Assembly (NCBI GenBank): GCA_934277985.1
Contig: CAKQWF010000006.1
Coordinates: forward strand, 62,001 to 126,000
Direction of reading: 5' to 3'
DNA length: 64,000 nucleotides
DNA from: an uncultured Oxalobacter sp.
GTDB taxonomy: Bacteria > Pseudomonadota > Gammaproteobacteria > Burkholderiales > Burkholderiaceae_D
The notes beneath the pieces were generated by a model that saw only the letters and a list, made by a program, of their open reading frames with translations, made no database searches and was not told the origin of the DNA. Both the position numbers and the translations under genes were made by a program. Shown in pieces: positions 40,893 through 50,614 of this stretch. Numbering within the stretch: the stretch's first letter is position 1; the number at the start of each line of letters is the position of its first letter.

Positions 40893-42179
40893 ATGGATAA
40901 TGCGCACTGGTTTGTCCTGACCGGCGGTCTTTTGCTGTTTATCGGCGTGACATCCTCTGTTTTGCGCCGGTTGCCTGTTTCCACATCGTTTCTGTATCTG
41001 GCCATCGGATTGCTGGTCGGACCGACCGGCTTGAATCTTTTTCATTTCAATCCGCTGAAACAATCCGAATTTCTCGAGGCGCTGACCGAAGTGGCCGCGC
41101 TGATTTCGCTTTTTTCCGCCGGTGTCAAAATGCCGGTGCCTGTCAGGTTGTGGCGATGGCGGATGCCGATCTTGCTGGCTTCGGTTTCGATGGTGGTCAG
41201 CGTGACGCTGATTGCACTGTTTGCCTATTTCGTATTGCACCTGTCGGCAGGCGCAGCCATTTTGCTGGGTGCCATTGTCGCACCGACCGATCCGGTGCTG
41301 GCGACGGATGTCCAGAGTCGCCATCCCGGAGACCATGACAAGCTACGTTTTGCGCTGACATGCGAGGCAGGTATGAACGACGGCAGCGCTTTTCCCTTCG
41401 TCGTGCTGGGTATGGGGCTGCTGGGATTGCACAAGATCGGTTTCATGGGGTGGCGCTGGCTGTTTCTGGATGTGGTTTGGGCGACTCTGGGCGGTATCAT
41501 GATCGGATGTATCGCCGGATATGGATTCGGACGGCTGATCAGTACCGTCCACAAAAAATACCGGCAAGGGCTTCTGGACGATTTTCTCGGTCTCGGTCTG
41601 ATCGGGGTGGTTTATGGCATATCCGAAATATGCCATGCATGGGGTTTTCTCGCGGTTTTCTTCGCCGCTGTCGCGTTGCGGCAGGCTGAATTCCGTGCTG
41701 CCCTGGTTTCAGGCGAACATGTCATAGAGGAAGTCGGAGTGGAACCGGCAGGCGGTGAAAAATCATCGGGGCGGCGTGAATTCGCCTCGTTCGTCAGTTC
41801 GAGTTCACTTGTATTCAATGATTATCTGGAACGGCTCTCGGAACTGGTGCTGATTCTGCTGGTAGGTGGCACCCTGTTCGTCAATTCATGGAGCTGGCGA
41901 GCGGTCGGGCTGGCGCTTTTCCTTTTTTTCATTGCCCGTCCATTGAGCGTATATATCGGTTTGTTGCCGATCAGGGGCGTCAAAAGGGTCAAGGGGCTGT
42001 CGGCATGGTTCGGCGTACGGGGGATCGGTTCGTTGTACTATCTGATGTATGCCATCGACAAGGGACTGGCAGAACCGCTCGCGCTGGAGCTTATCCATTT
42101 GACCTTGATCGTCATCACCTTGTCGATTCTGTTGCACGGGATCACCGTCAGACCGCTGTTGCACCGGTTCTGGAAATAG
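40893..42179 (+). CDS. Na+/H+ antiporter, CPA1 (NhaP-like) family
   Basis: 428 aa, about 12 transmembrane helices. The ion-binding region has 'GAIVAPTDPVLATDVQ' and 'CEAGMNDGSAFPFV', the paired TD/ND motifs of the CPA1 fold. A late helix carries 'WFGVRGIGSLYYLMYAI'. It should exchange Na+ or K+ for H+ at the inner membrane. The gene stands alone, divergent from the secreted-protein pair. Confidence 0.88.
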   Translation: MDNAHWFVLTGGLLLFIGVTSSVLRRLPVSTSFLYLAIGLLVGPTGLNLFHFNPLKQSEFLEALTEVAALISLFSAGVKMPVPVRLWRWRMPILLASVSMVVSVTLIALFAYFVLHLSAGAAILLGAIVAPTDPVLATDVQSRHPGDHDKLRFALTCEAGMNDGSAFPFVVLGMGLLGLHKIGFMGWRWLFLDVVWATLGGIMIGCIAGYGFGRLISTVHKKYRQGLLDDFLGLGLIGVVYGISEICHAWGFLAVFFAAVALRQAEFRAALVSGEHVIEEVGVEPAGGEKSSGRREFASFVSSSSLVFNDYLERLSELVLILLVGGTLFVNSWSWRAVGLALFLFFIARPLSVYIGLLPIRGVKRVKGLSAWFGVRGIGSLYYLMYAIDKGLAEPLALELIHLTLIVITLSILLHGITVRPLLHRFWK

Positions 42180-42240
42180 ATGCGGTGCAGGCGGTGACGG
42201 TTGTGCGTTTATGCGTCGTGTCGCCACGTCGCATGCGCGG

Positions 42241-42423
42241 TCAGTCACTCCAGAGCTTGCCGGCGGTAGCCCAGTTTTCCTTTTTGACATCGTGCATGAT
42301 GATATCGACGGCGCCCGGATCGCATTTCAGGGTCTTGCAGGTGGCTTCCGTAATGGCTTTGGCCAGTTCGCGTTTCTGTTCCACGGTGCGGCCTTCAAAG
42401 AGCTGGATATTGATGGTTGGCAT
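42241..42423 (-). CDS. 4-oxalocrotonate tautomerase family protein
   Basis: 60 aa after the start Met, with catalytic Pro1 ('PTINIQLFEGRTVEQKRELAKAITEA') exposed after Met removal, the typical minimal tautomerase size. The general-acid Arg11 equivalent is present (R12 in the sequence with Met). The substrate is unknown; no catabolic cluster surrounds it. Confidence 0.88.
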   Translation of the reverse strand: MPTINIQLFEGRTVEQKRELAKAITEATCKTLKCDPGAVDIIMHDVKKENWATAGKLWSD

Positions 42424-42724
42424 GATGTTTCCTCGAAATGAATAAAGACGGTAAACGACAGTGCCGGATTATACGATACCCCTGCATCAAGCGGGGCACT
42501 TTGAAGCGCGCATAAAATCAATCGCTTAACGTCGCATGAAGAAGCGCTCTCCTTGCCGAAACACAGCGCTTCTTGTAAAATCCTTTGCTATTTTTACCAT
42601 GTATGTAAACCGTGCCATCCGGCGGAACGGTCATCCGGAAGGCGCTCGCACGGGTTGCTGATATTTTCAGAACCGTTTTTCCCGATATTGCAGAGAAGTA
42701 CATTTTCTATCATTGGAGCAGGAC

Positions 42725-43972
42725 ATGTTTGCTAAAGACCACACCATCGCTCAGGTCGATCCGGAGTTGTGGGACGCTATATTGCGTGAAAATACCCGTC
42801 AGGAAGATCACATCGAACTGATCGCTTCCGAAAACTATTGCTCGCCGGCGGTCATGCAGGCGCAGGGATCGCAGCTGACGAACAAATATGCGGAAGGCTA
42901 TCCCGGCAGACGTTACTATGGCGGATGTGAATATGTCGATATCGCCGAACAACTGGCGATCGATCGTGTGAAGAAACTGTTTGGCGCTGAAGCGGCCAAT
43001 GTCCAGCCCAATTCCGGTTCTCAGGCGAACCAGGCCATTTTCCTGGCGATGCTGCAACCCGGTGATACCATTATGGGGATGTCGCTTGCAGAAGGTGGCC
43101 ACCTCACGCATGGCATGGCACTGAACATGTCGGGCAAGTGGTTCAACGTCGTTTCCTATGGTCTGAACGAAAAAGAGGAAATCGACTATGACAAGATGGA
43201 ACAGCTGGCGCATGAACACAAGCCGAAACTGATCATCGCAGGCGCATCGGCTTATTCCCTGCGTATCGATTTCGAACGGTTTGCCAAGGTGGCCAAGGAT
43301 GTCGGCGCTTTCTTTATGGTGGATATGGCGCATTATGCCGGTCTGATCGCCGCAGGTGTTTATCCGAATCCGGTACCTTATGCCGATTTCGTCACTTCCA
43401 CCACGCACAAGTCGCTGCGCGGACCTCGTGGTGGTTTTATCCTGATGAAACAGGAATTCGAACGCAAAATCAATTCAGCCGTTTTCCCGGGATTGCAGGG
43501 CGGTCCGCTGATGCATGTGATCGCTGCCAAGGCAGTCGCTTTCCAGGAAGCGCTCCAGCCTGCTTTCAAGACGTATCAGGAACAGGTCATCAAAAATGCC
43601 AGTGTGCTGTCGAAAACCCTGATCGATCGCGGTTTCCGTATCATTTCCGGTCGTACGGAATCCCACGTCATGCTTGTCGATCTGCAAAGCAAGCACATTA
43701 CCGGTCGTCAGGCCGAAACGATTTTGAACAGCGGTCACATTACTTGCAACAAGAATGCGATTCCGAACGATCCGCAGACACCGTTTGTGACATCCGGTAT
43801 CCGTCTGGGCAGCCCGGCCATGACCACTCGCGGTTTCAAGGAAGCGGAATCGGCGATGGTCGGCAATCTGCTGGCCGATGTGATCGAGAATCCGGAAGAT
43901 CAGGCCACGATCGAACGGGTTCGTGCCGAAGTCAAGAAACTGACGACGGCTTTCCCGGTTTACCAGCATTGA
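42725..43972 (+). CDS. glyA: serine hydroxymethyltransferase
   Basis: 415 aa PLP enzyme. '[42 protein letters not shown]' and the Lys region '[18 protein letters not shown]' are diagnostic. It interconverts serine and glycine and charges THF with one-carbon units, feeding the MetH and thymidylate routes. Start at 42725 (MFAKDH) after GGAGCAGG. A strong terminator follows. Confidence 0.97.
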   Translation: MFAKDHTIAQVDPELWDAILRENTRQEDHIELIASENYCSPAVMQAQGSQLTNKYAEGYPGRRYYGGCEYVDIAEQLAIDRVKKLFGAEAANVQPNSGSQANQAIFLAMLQPGDTIMGMSLAEGGHLTHGMALNMSGKWFNVVSYGLNEKEEIDYDKMEQLAHEHKPKLIIAGASAYSLRIDFERFAKVAKDVGAFFMVDMAHYAGLIAAGVYPNPVPYADFVTSTTHKSLRGPRGGFILMKQEFERKINSAVFPGLQGGPLMHVIAAKAVAFQEALQPAFKTYQEQVIKNASVLSKTLIDRGFRIISGRTESHVMLVDLQSKHITGRQAETILNSGHITCNKNAIPNDPQTPFVTSGIRLGSPAMTTRGFKEAESAMVGNLLADVIENPEDQATIERVRAEVKKLTTAFPVYQH

Positions 43973-43991
43973 GCCGGTTCGTTCAGGCAAG

Positions 43992-44021
43992 GCCACCTGT
44001 CAAGCAGGTGGCTTTTTTTTT
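43992..44021 (+). terminator. glyA terminator
   Basis: Hairpin GCCACCTG-TCAAG-CAGGTGGC followed by T9. Confidence 0.9.
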
Positions 44022-44075
44022 CCGGTACAATGCGGTTTCCATATCCGCGAATCAGGATTTTGCAAAGGGGGAAGC

Positions 44076-45200
44076 ATGAGCGAGTCGAATACGTTCGACA
44101 GTCGGTCGTCTCTGACCGGACATGAATTTTTCATGAGACATGCGTTGGATCTGGCGAAAAATTGTTCCGTATTGACTTCGCCCAATCCGAAAGTCGGTTG
44201 TGTCATCGTCAAGGATGGACAGATCATCGGAGAAGGATTCACCCAGCCAGCGGGACAAAACCATGCCGAAATCCAGGCGCTTGCGGATGCCGCCAGACGT
44301 GGTGCGGACTGCGAGGGGGCGACGGTTTATGTCACGCTGGAGCCTTGTGCACATTATGGCAAAACGCCACCTTGTGCGGATGCGCTTGTTCGTGCGAAAG
44401 TTTCCTGTGTCGTGGCTGCCATGGAAGACCCGAACCGGCTGGTCGCAGGCAAGGGATTTGGCAAGCTGGAAGCCGCCGGCATTCGCGTTATTTGCGGGGT
44501 ACTGGCGCGGGAAGCGCGGGAAATGAATCCGGGATTTTTCTCTCGCATCGAGCGTGGTCGTCCATGGGTGCGGATAAAAGTGGCAGCCAGTCTGGATGGG
44601 AAAACGGCGCTTTCCAACGGTGAGAGCCAGTGGATCACCTCGGAAAAGGCGAGAGAGGATGGTCATCGCTGGCGAATGCGGGCCGACGCGGTCATGACCG
44701 GTATCGGTACCGTTATCAGGGATAATCCGACATTGAATGTCCGGCTGCCAGATGTCGTCAGGCAACCGGTGCGTATCGTCGTGGACAGCCAGCTCAAGAC
44801 GCCGCTGGATGCGCGGGTGCTGGAAAAGGGGATGACCTGGATATTTTCGGCCAATGCCTCGCCATACAAGATCAGTGCGATGCAGGAAAAAGGCATTCAG
44901 GTTTTTTCGGCGATCAACAATACCGGGCGTGTGGATTTGGCGGATATGATGCGCATTCTGGCGGAAAAGGAAATCAATGAAGTGCATGTCGAGGCAGGCG
45001 CGACGCTGAATGGCGCATTGCTTCAGGCCGGATTCGTCGACGAGATGCTGATTTATCTGGCGCCATGCTTTTTGGGCAGCGGCAAAAACATGCTCAGTCT
45101 GAACCATATCGACAGGCTGGCCGACAAAATTTCGCTGGATTTCCGCGAAATCGTCCCGGTAGGGAACGATTTGCGGATTCTGGCAAGGTTGACACAATAG
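44076..45200 (+). CDS. ribD: bifunctional pyrimidine deaminase/reductase RibD
   Basis: 374 aa. The N-terminal deaminase has the zinc sites 'NHAEIQAL' and 'LEPCAHYGKTPPCADAL'. The C-terminal reductase has 'PWVRIKVAASLDGKTALSNGESQWIT' and 'EVHVEAGATLNGALLQAG'. It carries out two consecutive steps of riboflavin synthesis. No FMN riboswitch is visible in the short leader. Followed 10 bp later by ribE. Confidence 0.95.
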   Translation: MSESNTFDSRSSLTGHEFFMRHALDLAKNCSVLTSPNPKVGCVIVKDGQIIGEGFTQPAGQNHAEIQALADAARRGADCEGATVYVTLEPCAHYGKTPPCADALVRAKVSCVVAAMEDPNRLVAGKGFGKLEAAGIRVICGVLAREAREMNPGFFSRIERGRPWVRIKVAASLDGKTALSNGESQWITSEKAREDGHRWRMRADAVMTGIGTVIRDNPTLNVRLPDVVRQPVRIVVDSQLKTPLDARVLEKGMTWIFSANASPYKISAMQEKGIQVFSAINNTGRVDLADMMRILAEKEINEVHVEAGATLNGALLQAGFVDEMLIYLAPCFLGSGKNMLSLNHIDRLADKISLDFREIVPVGNDLRILARLTQ

Positions 45201-45210
45201 GGAAAAGGAT

Positions 45211-45837
45211 ATGTTTACAGGTATCATCGAAGCGGTCGGTACCATCCGCTCGGTCACGCCATCTGGTCAGGGAGAAAAAGCGGGGGTACGCCTCGATATC
45301 GATGCCGGTGCGCTTGGGATGCAAAATGTCCGCATCGGGGATTCGATTGCCGTCAACGGGGCATGCATGACCGTTGTCGAAAAAACGGATACCGGGTTTA
45401 TGGTGGATGTCTCGCGTGAGAGTCTGGACAAAACGGCGGGACTGGACAAAACCGGAGAGGTCAATCTGGAAAAAGCGCTGGCTTTGGGTGACATGCTGGG
45501 GGGGCATCTGGTTTCCGGGCATGTCGATGGTATCGGTACCGTCAGGGTTTTCCGGCCCGTTGCGGAGTCATGGGAACTGGTTATCGAAGCGCCCCGTGTG
45601 CTGGGAAAGTTTCTTGCCTATAAAGGTTCCGTCGCGGTAAACGGTGTCTCGCTTACGGTAAACCGGGTACAGGATGAAACGACCGGTTGCCTGTTTTCGA
45701 TCAATCTGATCCCGCACACGCTGGAAGTTACCACCCTGAAAAATCTGGTGGAGGGGGCGCACGTGAATCTGGAAATCGACCTGATTGCACGGTATGTCGA
45801 ACGGATGCTGTCGGCAGGAGAAAAAGCGGCCGGATAA
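45211..45837 (+). CDS. ribE: riboflavin synthase alpha subunit
   Basis: 208 aa. Begins MFTGIIEAVGTI and contains two lumazine-binding repeats ('GDSIAVNGACMTVV', 'GSVAVNGVSLTVN'), as expected. It forms riboflavin by dismutation of two lumazines. It is co-transcribed with ribD. Symbols vary (ribE or ribC) between species. Confidence 0.95.
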   Translation: MFTGIIEAVGTIRSVTPSGQGEKAGVRLDIDAGALGMQNVRIGDSIAVNGACMTVVEKTDTGFMVDVSRESLDKTAGLDKTGEVNLEKALALGDMLGGHLVSGHVDGIGTVRVFRPVAESWELVIEAPRVLGKFLAYKGSVAVNGVSLTVNRVQDETTGCLFSINLIPHTLEVTTLKNLVEGAHVNLEIDLIARYVERMLSAGEKAAG

Positions 45838-45853
45838 AGTTTCGGTATGTTTC

Positions 45854-47467
45854 TTATGCCGGAGTCGTTGTGCTGCCGGAAACAGCTTCCTGCCCGTTGT
45901 CGGTAGCCATTTCTTCAGGCAAAAGTGTTTTCAGGCGGTACTGGCGCTGCCGGTAATTGCCTTCCGGTCCTTTCGGGCCGCAATCCACCTTTTCGAACAG
46001 ACGGCTGATTCTTGAAAGAGTTTGGCGTTCATGGCCTGTCTGGATCAGGATCAGTCGCCGCTTGCTGCGCCGGTAAAATTCGCGGATATCGACCAGTAGG
46101 CAATGTCCCTTGTCAGCGGCATGAATGTCCAGCAAAAGGGCTTCAGGGCGGGACAGGCCGAAGACAGCGGCCAGCTCGATGCGTGCCGCCAGAAACGGAT
46201 GACTGCTGACAGCTTCCTGTGAGAGGTATTGCCGCGCCGTCACAGCCCATGAAGCCGGTTGCGCACGGGAAGCAATACGGTTCAATGCGATGGCCGCTTC
46301 CGTGTCGCCGTTGCTTGTGGCTTTCTGAAGCCAGTACACTGCCTGAATATCGCAGGATTCATCTTCCTTGCGATTTCGCCATGCGATCATGCCAAGGTCA
46401 AATTGTGCCTTCGGATGGCCGAGATTGGCGGCGATTTCCAGATAGCGTTGCGCATCGGCCATATTGCGTTGTGAAAATTCTGCCTTCTGGTAAATTTGCG
46501 ACAGGGCATACCAGGCTTTTGCCATTCCCTGTTCACCTGCCTGTGCCAGCCAGCGGATCGCTTTTTTGAAACTGGTGGCGCCGGCACCGTCGGGTGTTCG
46601 CCGGCCGTTTTCGTCGATTCTTGCATACCACAGTCCCAGCAAAAAGGCCGCTTCGGCATTTTTGTGAAAGGCAGCGATTTCCCACATCGCAGGAATGTCG
46701 TCGTGATGTTTTTTTTCCCTGGCGAGCAATTTTCCGCAACGTACCAAAAGATGAACGGATGCTTCATCCAGTGTATTCGTATCGGCTTGCGCGGAATTTT
46801 TCATGATGGTGCGTGCGATCGGCAGCGCATGCCGCAGAAAAGTATCGTAATCCGCGTTTTCCCATGCGTAAGCGATCAGTGCCATTTTTGCATCGACGAT
46901 TCCGGCATCGGCTGCACGGGCCGTCCATTCAAGGGCATGGTCCTTGATGGGCGACGATTTTTGGGAATGCTTTGCCAACTCGGCCAGAAGCCATTGCGCT
47001 TCCGGCATATCATGGCGGGCGACGGATTCCAGAATATCGATAGCTTCTCCACGTCTTTTTTCGTCATTGGCTGTATCGGAAGCCAGAATCAGTCTTGCCA
47101 ACGTGAAGCCCGCCGCCATGCTGCCCTGGTGAAATGCCGTGCGGTACCATGGTTCCAGTTTGTGTCGTTCGGGAAAAGTCTGGATGGCGTCAAAAGCAAT
47201 GTGTTCGCCGATCAACAACATGGCATCGGTATTGCCTTGCGTGGCTGCACGGCTTAGCCAGTGCAGCGCTGTCGGCAGACTTTGCGGCAGGCTTTTGCTG
47301 CCGAACAGATAACGTTTTCCCAGTGCATACTGGGATGTGGCGTTTCCGGCGCGTGCTTCGCGCAATAACTGCAATTCTTCCCGGCTGGCCATAGTCAAAA
47401 AACGGTTGAGTGGTTTTGGCGATACGGACAACGTACCAGGGGTCCGGATGCAAGGGCCGGTATCCAT
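45854..47467 (-). CDS. Sel1-like repeat protein
   Basis: Up to 537 aa. Multiple SLR/TPR-like repeats fill about residues 30-420 (for example 'SQYALGKRYLFGSKSLPQSLPTALHWLSRAATQGNTDAMLLIGEH'), followed by a unique C-terminal region of ~110 residues. Such repeats form a solenoid for protein binding. No signal peptide is seen. The start is uncertain: ATG 47467 has AGGAG only two bases away, and ATG 47392 (MASREEL) lacks a clear ribosome site. Confidence 0.8.
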   Translation of the reverse strand: MDTGPCIRTPGTLSVSPKPLNRFLTMASREELQLLREARAGNATSQYALGKRYLFGSKSLPQSLPTALHWLSRAATQGNTDAMLLIGEHIAFDAIQTFPERHKLEPWYRTAFHQGSMAAGFTLARLILASDTANDEKRRGEAIDILESVARHDMPEAQWLLAELAKHSQKSSPIKDHALEWTARAADAGIVDAKMALIAYAWENADYDTFLRHALPIARTIMKNSAQADTNTLDEASVHLLVRCGKLLAREKKHHDDIPAMWEIAAFHKNAEAAFLLGLWYARIDENGRRTPDGAGATSFKKAIRWLAQAGEQGMAKAWYALSQIYQKAEFSQRNMADAQRYLEIAANLGHPKAQFDLGMIAWRNRKEDESCDIQAVYWLQKATSNGDTEAAIALNRIASRAQPASWAVTARQYLSQEAVSSHPFLAARIELAAVFGLSRPEALLLDIHAADKGHCLLVDIREFYRRSKRRLILIQTGHERQTLSRISRLFEKVDCGPKGPEGNYRQRQYRLKTLLPEEMATDNGQEAVSGSTTTPA

Positions 47468-47752
47468 ATCTCCTATGCGGGCCAGCAGTTGCCTCCAAAC
47501 GGAATAAAAATGTCAGACGAACAATATTCGTGCGCACAAAAAGCATTTTTTCTGTTTTTTTGATGAAAAGAAACTTTTTGTAACATAAATACAACATAAC
47601 AGGCGAAAATTTGCTTGCTGGCAGAAGAAAGTGAACGGAACACGATTTTTGTAAAAAGTCGGTTGCAAGGGGTTCTTTATTTTGTGCTTATCCGGATGTC
47701 CGAAAGAAAGGCTTCGACGGATTTTTACAAGTCTCTTTAAAGGGAAAACAAA

Positions 47753-48877
47753 ATGAAGAAAACTCTCATTGCATTAGCCATTACAGGTGCGCTTGGCGGT
47801 CTGGCAAATGCCCAGTCCAATGTCGTGATTTACGGTGTGGTCGATACCGGTTTCATCAAGGAAAACGGCTCCGATACCCGAATGGGATCGAATGTGGATA
47901 ACCGTATCGGGTTCAGGGGATCGGAAGATCTGGGGGGCGGCATGAAAGCAACCTTTGAACTGGAACGCCGCTTTAATCTCAATGACGGTACGCTGGCACA
48001 GGAAGGAAAAGATTGGGATGGAGCAGCCAATGTCGGTCTGAAGGGAGATTCATGGGGCGCTGTTCGTCTGGGACGTGTCAATGAGCTGACGACCGAAACG
48101 CTCCGTACGCTGGATCCGTTTTACCAGTATGGTGTCGGTTCCATGCTGTTGAGCACGCAACGTTCGGCTCGTATCGACAATACGATCCGGTATGACAGCC
48201 CGAGCTGGAGTGGTTTCAAGTTCGGTGCCAGCTATTCGCTGGGTGAAAACATGAAAGATGTGACCAAGACCGCTTATGATCCGAGCGACCGGAATCAGAA
48301 CGGTTCGCAAGTCGAAGCGACAGCAGGCAATGTCAAATATGCCGGTGCGGACAATGACGGTTATGCCATCATGCTCGGTTATGATAACGGGCCGTTAACG
48401 TTGCTCGCCAACTGGAGTCGTCTGGCCGATTCGAAGAAATCGTATGTCTGGAATCTCGGTGGTGCCTATACATTCGGTCCGGCCAGAGTTTCCCTGGCCT
48501 ACGAACAGACCATGGACAAGGGATGGAAAGAAGGGGAAATTTCCATCAGCTCCAAACAGCAGACATGGTTGCTCGGTCTGGAATGGTTGCTGGGGCCGGG
48601 TCGTCTGAATGCCTCGCTGAATTACGGCAAGGTCAAGGATGTGGACTGGTCCGCTACCGATCATGACAGCAAGGATGTGAAAAAAGTGGCGTTGGGCTAT
48701 ACCTATGATTTGTCCAAGCGTACGTCCATTTATGGGATCGTCGCCTATACCGACTACGAAGACGATCAGATTGCGGGTTTTTACCGTGGCGAGGGCCTGA
48801 ACAATCAGGGTGATCCGGCAAGTTACAACCGCGACAGTGTCACCGGCGTTCAGGTCGGTGTGACCCATCGCTTCTGA
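47753..48877 (+). CDS. outer membrane porin (Burkholderia general porin type)
   Basis: 374 aa. The signal peptide ends near residue 20 (GLANAQS), and the barrel start 'NVVIYGVVDTGFI' is typical of Gram-negative porin_4 proteins. Beta-strands recur through to a terminal Phe ('VGVTHRF'), the BAM recognition signal. It should form trimeric pores for small solutes. AAAGGG precedes the start. A second porin lies 395 bp downstream with its own promoter. Confidence 0.92.
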   Translation: MKKTLIALAITGALGGLANAQSNVVIYGVVDTGFIKENGSDTRMGSNVDNRIGFRGSEDLGGGMKATFELERRFNLNDGTLAQEGKDWDGAANVGLKGDSWGAVRLGRVNELTTETLRTLDPFYQYGVGSMLLSTQRSARIDNTIRYDSPSWSGFKFGASYSLGENMKDVTKTAYDPSDRNQNGSQVEATAGNVKYAGADNDGYAIMLGYDNGPLTLLANWSRLADSKKSYVWNLGGAYTFGPARVSLAYEQTMDKGWKEGEISISSKQQTWLLGLEWLLGPGRLNASLNYGKVKDVDWSATDHDSKDVKKVALGYTYDLSKRTSIYGIVAYTDYEDDQIAGFYRGEGLNNQGDPASYNRDSVTGVQVGVTHRF

Positions 48878-48899
48878 CGATACCGGTCGGCAGTTTGGA

Positions 48900-48928
48900 A
48901 AAGGACATCCAAGGATGTCCTTTTTTTC
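48900..48928 (+). terminator. terminator after the first porin
   Basis: Hairpin AAGGACATCC-AA-GGATGTCCTT with T7. Confidence 0.88.
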
Positions 48929-49272
48929 ATCTGGAAAGTCCGGACGAACGCCGTGCGAGGGGAAAAGGCGTGTACGGGCCGCTGAAACAGGATATTCCGG
49001 TGTAAAAAGAGTTACTGCACAACGACTTGAACGGCATTCTTCATCTTTTGCAATGCATGGTGGAAAAACGGGAAACAGGTGCTTTCAGTGTGATCTAAAA
49101 ACAACATTTTTTGCGTTTTTGAGACACTTTTTGATGTTTTTTTCAAAATAAACGACAAATTGATTACATTGATTTCCATCAAAAGGTATCTTTCACTCAT
49201 CCGAGTAGCTTGAATGACCTGAACAGCTGTTCTGGATTTTAAAGGACCTATTAAAGTAAAAGGGAAGGCAAA
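48929..49272 (+). promoter_or_regulatory. AT-rich leader/promoter region of the second porin
   Basis: 344 bp without a gene. AT content rises from 49095 (runs of T and A around 49100-49160). The last 60 bp include a likely untranslated leader with AAAGGGAAGG before the porin ATG. I could not assign a specific operator. Confidence 0.4.
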
Positions 49273-50364
49273 ATGAAAAAGACTCTTATCGCATTGGCTG
49301 TGCTGGGTGCTGCCGCCGGCGTAGCACATGCCCAATCCAACGTCACCATCTACGGTGTCGTCGATACCGGTTACATCAAGAAATCCGGTCATGACGTAGA
49401 AATGGGCGAAAACGTCAACAACCGTTTGGGCTTCCGTGGTGTTGAAGACCTCGGCTCCGGCATGAAAGCCACGTTCGAACTGGAAAGACGTTTCAACCTG
49501 AACAACGGTAGCTCCAAGGAAAATTTTACTAAACAGGGCAACAAATACCAGGACTGGGACGGTCTGGCCAACGTCGGTCTGAAGGGCGATGCGTGGGGTG
49601 CTGTTCGTCTGGGTGTTGTCAATGAGCTGACGACCGAAACCATCCGTAAATTCGATCCGTTCTATCAGTATGGTGTTGCAGGCATGATCGAAGGTACGCA
49701 GCGTTCCCGTGCTATTGAAGATACCATCCGTTACGACAGCCCGAACTGGAATGGCTTCCACTTCGGTGCTACTTACTCGCTGGGCGGCAACACCGACAGC
49801 GAATCCATCAGTGGAACGATGAGAGATGTAAAAGGAGCTGGTGCCGACAACGACGGTTACGGTATCATGCTCGGTTACGACAATGGTCCGTTGGCTTTGG
49901 TCGGTAACTGGAGCCGTCTGGCTGACTCCAAGGATTCCTCTGTATGGAACTTGGGTGCTGCTTACCGCTTTGGCGATGCCAAGGTCGAATTGCTGTATCA
50001 ACAGACCAAGGACAAAGGCTGGTACAAGGGTGAACAGGCCGACTGGAAAGAAGTCGCAGCCTATACTAACGTTAATGAACTGAAACAGAAACAGTGGTTG
50101 CTGGGTCTGGAATGGAAACTGGGTCCGGGTCGCCTGAATGCTTCCGCACAGTGGATGGAAGTCGAAGCCAACGGTGGTGCCCATGTCAGCGACAAGGACA
50201 TCTACAAATACGGCATCGGTTATACCTATGACCTGTCCAAACGCACGGCTATCTACGGCAACATTGCTTACACCGACTATGATGACGAATCTGTTGCCAA
50301 TATTTACGGTGACGTCGAAGACAGCGTAACGGCAGTTCAGGTCGGTATCACCCACAAGTTCTGA
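49273..50364 (+). CDS. outer membrane porin, second copy
   Basis: 363 aa. Similar to the preceding porin across its length ('NVTIYGVVDTGYIKKSGHDVEMGENVNNRLGFRG', 'ELERRFNLNNG', terminal 'VGITHKF'). The signal peptide ends 'AGVAHAQS'. Its codon use is more biased (repeated GGT, CTG, AAC, GAC), suggesting higher expression than the first copy. It is probably the major porin. Confidence 0.92.
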   Translation: MKKTLIALAVLGAAAGVAHAQSNVTIYGVVDTGYIKKSGHDVEMGENVNNRLGFRGVEDLGSGMKATFELERRFNLNNGSSKENFTKQGNKYQDWDGLANVGLKGDAWGAVRLGVVNELTTETIRKFDPFYQYGVAGMIEGTQRSRAIEDTIRYDSPNWNGFHFGATYSLGGNTDSESISGTMRDVKGAGADNDGYGIMLGYDNGPLALVGNWSRLADSKDSSVWNLGAAYRFGDAKVELLYQQTKDKGWYKGEQADWKEVAAYTNVNELKQKQWLLGLEWKLGPGRLNASAQWMEVEANGGAHVSDKDIYKYGIGYTYDLSKRTAIYGNIAYTDYDDESVANIYGDVEDSVTAVQVGITHKF

Positions 50365-50420
50365 TTGCTGAATGCAGAACCGGTTTCGGCCGGTTTTGTC
50401 TGAATGCAGATGAACCGAAA

Positions 50421-50450
50421 AGCACCTCTCATGCAGAGGTGCTTTTTTTT
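50421..50450 (+). terminator. terminator after the second porin
   Basis: Hairpin AGCACCTCT-CATGC-AGAGGTGCT with T8. Confidence 0.9.
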
Positions 50451-50614
50451 ATACATGCCGATACAGCATGTTGTAACGGTTTTTTACAAATGCAGGCGGG
50501 TCAGTCGTGGTGACTTGTGATAGGCTACGTGTCTGGCAGAACGGATCTGCCGGAAAGATTCGGGGCGCAAGGATGGTTCCTGTGCGTGAGTGTTGACGGG
50601 ATTGAGGGTTTCTT

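Noticed and set aside
44022..44075. FMN riboswitch before ribD
   Set aside because: The 103-bp gap after glyA is mostly the glyA terminator; no RFN element fits.
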